A stretch of 6,409 bases of DNA, from the NCBI RefSeq assembly GCF_938045205.1, contig NZ_CALIMY010000078.1:1-6409 (forward strand), in the 5' to 3' direction. Below the pieces are notes generated by a model, which saw nothing but the letters and a program-made list of their open reading frames with translations, was not told the DNA's origin and did no database searches. Below are positions 4,410 through 6,409 of this stretch, piece after piece; position 1 is the stretch's first letter; every line of letters starts with the position of its first letter. Source of the DNA: an uncultured Campylobacter sp. Its GTDB lineage: Bacteria; Campylobacterota; Campylobacteria; Campylobacterales; Campylobacteraceae. A program made the translations under genes and the position numbers.

Positions 4410-5101
4410 AGCGCACCTCCGAAAAGTTCGCTCGCGCTGCCTAAACTGCGAGATCTTATCGCGTTTCGTACCGCCGTATCACTGCGACCGAGCCTGCGGC
4501 ATATCTGCGCCTGCGATAGCCCGCTTTCATACAGCCTTGCTACTTCATCTCTCTCCGCTTCGCTTAGCTTGGTGGATTTCTTAAGCAGCTGCCCGGCTCC
4601 TTCGGCATCGCGACGCAATAGGGCGTTTTCGCGCTCAAGTGCGGCGGTGTATTTGCGGCTAGCTTCGATCAGCTCGCCTGCAAGGGCGGAGTTTTTGGCT
4701 TGAAGCTTATCTATCTTTTCGTTTAGGACGCCCATATTGTCGATAATAGCGTCTAAGTGAGAGTTGCCGCGCTTAATCATCGCCTCCATCTTATTAAAAG
4801 CGGCAATAAACTCTATTTTCCACTTATAAGCTCGCTCGCCCGTAAAACCCATAACGAGAAGCGAAAATCCGTCGCGGGTCATTTTATACATTGGACGAAA
4901 TTCGCCTTTTTGGTCTTGATATTTAACGAGCGAAAAATTCCGTTCGTTAAAATCATCAGTTGGAAATTCGGATATTTTCGCTATAATATCGGCATGGCGT
5001 TTCTCAAAAACTGCTGCAACACTTAATGAAGTGGTGAATATCCCATTATCCATCACTTCAAACTCTACGCTTTGGTCGTTAATGACTACTAAATTTTTCA
5101 T
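4406..5101 (-). CDS. rha: Rha family phage regulatory protein with C-terminal HTH
   Basis: The 231-residue protein has an N-terminal Rha (pRha) domain at about residues 12-110, with the hallmark YKMTRDGFSLLVMGFTGERA (72-91) followed by WKIEFIAAFNKME (94-106). A coiled-coil stretch (about 115-165) joins it to a C-terminal helix-turn-helix, LSEAERDEVARLYESG then QICRRLGRSDTAVRNAIR (about 179-216), of the resolvase/homeodomain-like type. Rha proteins are phage regulators; in phi80 and P22-type phages they interfere with growth in IHF-deficient hosts. The HTH suggests direct DNA binding, with the Rha domain as partner or sensor module. It is the first gene after the strong promoter at 5216-5188, and AAGGAG lies 6 nt before the ATG, so it should be the main immediate-early product. 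Family firm, target unknown. Confidence 0.92.
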   Translation of the reverse strand: MKNLVVINDQSVEFEVMDNGIFTTSLSVAAVFEKRHADIIAKISEFPTDDFNERNFSLVKYQDQKGEFRPMYKMTRDGFSLLVMGFTGERAYKWKIEFIAAFNKMEAMIKRGNSHLDAIIDNMGVLNEKIDKLQAKNSALAGELIEASRKYTAALERENALLRRDAEGAGQLLKKSTKLSEAERDEVARLYESGLSQAQICRRLGRSDTAVRNAIRSRSLGSASELFGGAL

Positions 5102-5187
5102 CTTTTACTCCTTTGGCAAAATTTTAAACGATTGAAGTCTTTCGACAAACCTTAGACCATAAGCCACTAAATGACTTTTATGGCGTA

Positions 5188-5216
5188 ATTATATACTAAA
5201 AAGGACTTAATGTCAA
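5188..5216 (-). promoter_or_regulatory. consensus sigma-70 promoter for rha and the early operon
   Basis: On the minus strand TTGACA (5216-5211) and TATAAT (5193-5188) are both perfect consensus hexamers with the ideal 17-nt spacer. Transcription would begin near 5181, giving an 80-nt leader to rha. The leader holds an inverted CCATAA/TTATGG (6-bp arms). Such a promoter would fire strongly unless repressed, which fits the palindromes in its spacer and near its start point. Confidence 0.9.
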
Positions 5217-5259
5217 GTATTTAGGTTTTGTAAAGTAGTTTTAATGCGTAGAATAATAC

Positions 5260-5296
5260 TTTAAAAGACTTTTAAGAGTTTAAAAAGTCTTTTAAA
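5260..5296 (-). repeat. 14-bp perfect inverted repeat at the end of the HTH gene
   Basis: The arms 5260-5273 and 5283-5296 (TTTAAAAGACTTTT and its complement) pair perfectly around a 9-nt loop. Each arm is itself nearly palindromic. The HTH gene's stop (5274-5272) straddles the inner edge of one arm. As RNA it could be an AT-rich terminator for the membrane-HTH unit, followed by AGTATTATT; as DNA it could be a double operator. Confidence 0.65.
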
Positions 5297-5502
5297 TTTT
5301 TCTTAAAATCTTCACAAGTCTTGAGCTTTGCTTCCAAGTCTTGAATTTTGAAGTATTGAGAAATGGCAAAACTCATAGGTTCGCTTACGTTTCCGACGGC
5401 CGCATTTTTGACGGCGCTCTCGGAATACCCTATCAGCTCTCCCAGCTGCTTATAGGTAAGCCCCAGCCGCTTGCAGGTAGTTTTGATTAGATTATCGCTC
5501 AT
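5272..5502 (-). CDS. Cro/XRE-like helix-turn-helix repressor candidate (76 aa)
   Basis: The product has 76 residues from the ATG at 5502. It starts MSDNLIKTTCKRLGLTYKQL. The helix-turn-helix is at about residues 14-35: LGLTYKQLGELIGYSESAVKNA, with the Q-L-G-E-L-I-G-Y turn and the S-E-S-A-V-K recognition helix of Cro/CI/XRE proteins. A helical, Lys-rich tail (LEAKLKTCEDFKKNLKDFL) may serve dimerisation. A longer frame reaches 5538, but GGAG lies 9 nt before the ATG at 5502, which follows the upstream stop by 4 nt (TAG TAAG ATG); the extra 12 residues would overlap the membrane gene. It lies next to the strong rha promoter and its palindromes, so it is a good candidate for the switch repressor or a Cro-like partner. 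It runs in the same direction as the early operon rather than diverging from it. Confidence 0.8.
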   Translation of the reverse strand: MSDNLIKTTCKRLGLTYKQLGELIGYSESAVKNAAVGNVSEPMSFAISQYFKIQDLEAKLKTCEDFKKNLKDFLNS

Positions 5503-5506
5503 CTTA

Positions 5507-6409
5507 CTATTCTCCGCCCATAACATCCAGAATAGCAACTTCCTTTATTTTGCCGTATTCTTTAACAGTGCGTATCTTCAGCTTCACATTATTGCCTCTT
5601 TCTATAGCAGTGGCCAGCTTTATGCGTTGATCTGCGTTTATAAGGTTCGCGCTAACCCATTTTATGCCGTTTACGTCTATTTTAAATTTTCTATCTCCGC
5701 TATTTGTCTTTTCGTATCCTAAAATAGTAAATTCTCCGATTTGATCATCCGTTGTCGTCGTGTCGGTTAACTCTTTAAACTCGAATTTTTTTACTTTTTC
5801 GTGAGTTATAGGCTCTTCTTCGTCGTTGAATACGGCACTTTCGTCGTCACGAAGCACGGTAGCTACGGTCTTTTTCGGCTCATTAACGGCATTTTGTAAT
5901 TTTTTATCAGACTTTAGGTCTGCTATGATACGCCTATTTTCGCTTTCAGCGCTTATTTCAGCCAAATTTTCGATATGCGTTAAATACTCACTGTAGGAGT
6001 ATCCGCCTAAAATCGCTAGCGTTATAAATACGATTACAATCACTTTGTATGGATCACTCATATTTTTTATACTCTCCAATAAAGTTGCAATTAAGTCTTT
6101 TAGCTCTATTTGTAGGCTACCACGTTCCAATTTAAACTTTAAAAGTTTAGTCTTGTCTATATTTTCAACATTATAATTTTTTTCCAAAGTGGAAACTATT
6201 TTATAAAAATTATTTTGATACGATAAAACTATTTCGGCTATATTGGCATCTATAAGGCCTATGTCAAAATTGTCGAATCTACCACCTTTTAGTTTGATAG
6301 TATATGATATTTGCCCTATTTTATCTACGATAACGCTTTCGCCATTTATGAGTTTTTTTTGTAAAGAGCATAAATCGCTTAAAGTATTTATAGAAAAACA
6401 TGCTTTTTG
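5507..6409 (-). CDS. single-pass membrane protein, function unknown (5' end beyond window)
   Basis: The frame ends at TAG 5509-5507 and is open to the window edge, giving 300 visible residues; the true start is upstream. A TTG at 6187 could pass for a start, but 74 open codons precede it with coherent protein features, so it is an internal Leu. The first 120 visible residues look soluble, alternating strands (ESVIVDKIGQISYTIKL) and helices (ELKDLIATLLESIKNM). A single hydrophobic span, KVIVIVFITLAILGGYSYS, follows at about visible residues 122-140 (near 6046-5990). The C-terminal part is acidic then beta-rich (GEFTILGYE, DRKFKIDVNGIKW, VKLKIRTVKEYGKIKEVAIL), perhaps an OB- or SH3-like fold. 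No family is recognised. The gene is AT-richer than the early operon. A superinfection or immunity role is possible from position, but unsupported by motif. Confidence 0.8.
   Translation of the reverse strand, partial: QKACFSINTLSDLCSLQKKLINGESVIVDKIGQISYTIKLKGGRFDNFDIGLIDANIAEIVLSYQNNFYKIVSTLEKNYNVENIDKTKLLKFKLERGSLQIELKDLIATLLESIKNMSDPYKVIVIVFITLAILGGYSYSEYLTHIENLAEISAESENRRIIADLKSDKKLQNAVNEPKKTVATVLRDDESAVFNDEEEPITHEKVKKFEFKELTDTTTTDDQIGEFTILGYEKTNSGDRKFKIDVNGIKWVSANLINADQRIKLATAIERGNNVKLKIRTVKEYGKIKEVAILDVMGGE

Larger units (their letters stand above)
5169..5343. promoter_or_regulatory. array of AAAAG-N-CTTTT-like palindromes, candidate operators
   Basis: Palindromes centred at 5268 and 5288 have perfect AAAAG-N-CTTTT arms; those at 5319 and 5339 are CAAGTCTTG. 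Looser matches are centred at 5174 (near the predicted start point) and 5205 (in the promoter spacer). Centre spacings are 31, 63, 20, 31 and 20 bp, close to whole helical turns. The neighbouring HTH protein is the natural candidate to bind them. Confidence 0.55.

Noticed and set aside
4757..5026. Plus-strand 89-codon open frame
   Set aside because: It is antisense to the conserved Rha domain, which explains the sequence fully.
5169..5197. Divergent plus-strand promoter with TATACT at 5192-5197
   Set aside because: The hexamer 17 nt upstream (AAATGA) is not -35-like, and no plus-strand gene follows.
5503..5538. Longer start of the HTH gene (12 extra residues)
   Set aside because: It would overlap the upstream gene and lacks a ribosome site, while ATG 5502 has GGAG at 9 nt and a 4-nt gap after the upstream stop.
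5471..5722. Plus-strand 83-codon hydrophobic open frame
   Set aside because: It is antisense to the membrane protein and HTH starts; its hydrophobicity mirrors Lys/Glu codons on the other strand.

Overview
The window looks like the early and regulatory region of a temperate phage (prophage) in a Campylobacter-like epsilonproteobacterium, probably one of the higher-GC oral species. This rests on AAATTTTAAA-type intergenic runs, strong AGGAG ribosome sites, and phage families common in that group (Rha, Mu Gam-like, YopX, phage PAPS-reductase-like). The host is an inference. Every supported gene is on the minus strand, so transcription runs from position 6409 towards 1, and both edges cut through a gene.

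Upstream block (6409 to about 5272): the 3' part of an AT-rich gene for a single-pass membrane protein of unknown function runs in from outside the window. A 76-residue Cro/XRE-like helix-turn-helix protein follows, starting 4 nt after its stop. The end of that gene holds a 14-bp inverted repeat built of two AAAAG-N-CTTTT palindromes. A textbook sigma-70 promoter (TTGACA, 17 nt, TATAAT; 5216-5188) follows, with related palindromes in its spacer and near its start point. This looks like the phage's genetic switch.

Main early operon (5101 to 1): Rha-family regulator with an extra C-terminal HTH; a 73-aa unknown; a 245-nt spacer with GC-rich stem-loops, an 18-bp direct repeat and a possible second promoter; a small protein consisting mainly of a sigma-70 region 4-like HTH; a 102-aa unknown starting at TTG; a DUF4406/nucleoside-deoxyribosyltransferase-like protein; a possible 54-aa basic ORF; a Mu Gam-like DNA-end protector; a 47-aa basic small protein ending in two mutually exclusive hairpins; a PP-loop ATPase of the PAPS reductase family; YopX; a 28-aa single-span membrane peptide; and the N-terminal 259 residues of a RepA-like/AAA_25 ATPase. 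Start/stop overlaps (ATGA, TTGA, TAATG) and short gaps indicate tight translational coupling.

Together these suggest a lysogeny switch feeding an operon for DNA-end protection, nucleotide or DNA metabolism and replication. No MuA or MuB transposition gene is visible, so Gam here sits beside a replicative-type ATPase. The least explained parts are the phased palindrome array, the alternative hairpins at 2127-2187, the structured leader at 3943-4187, and the membrane protein upstream of the switch.
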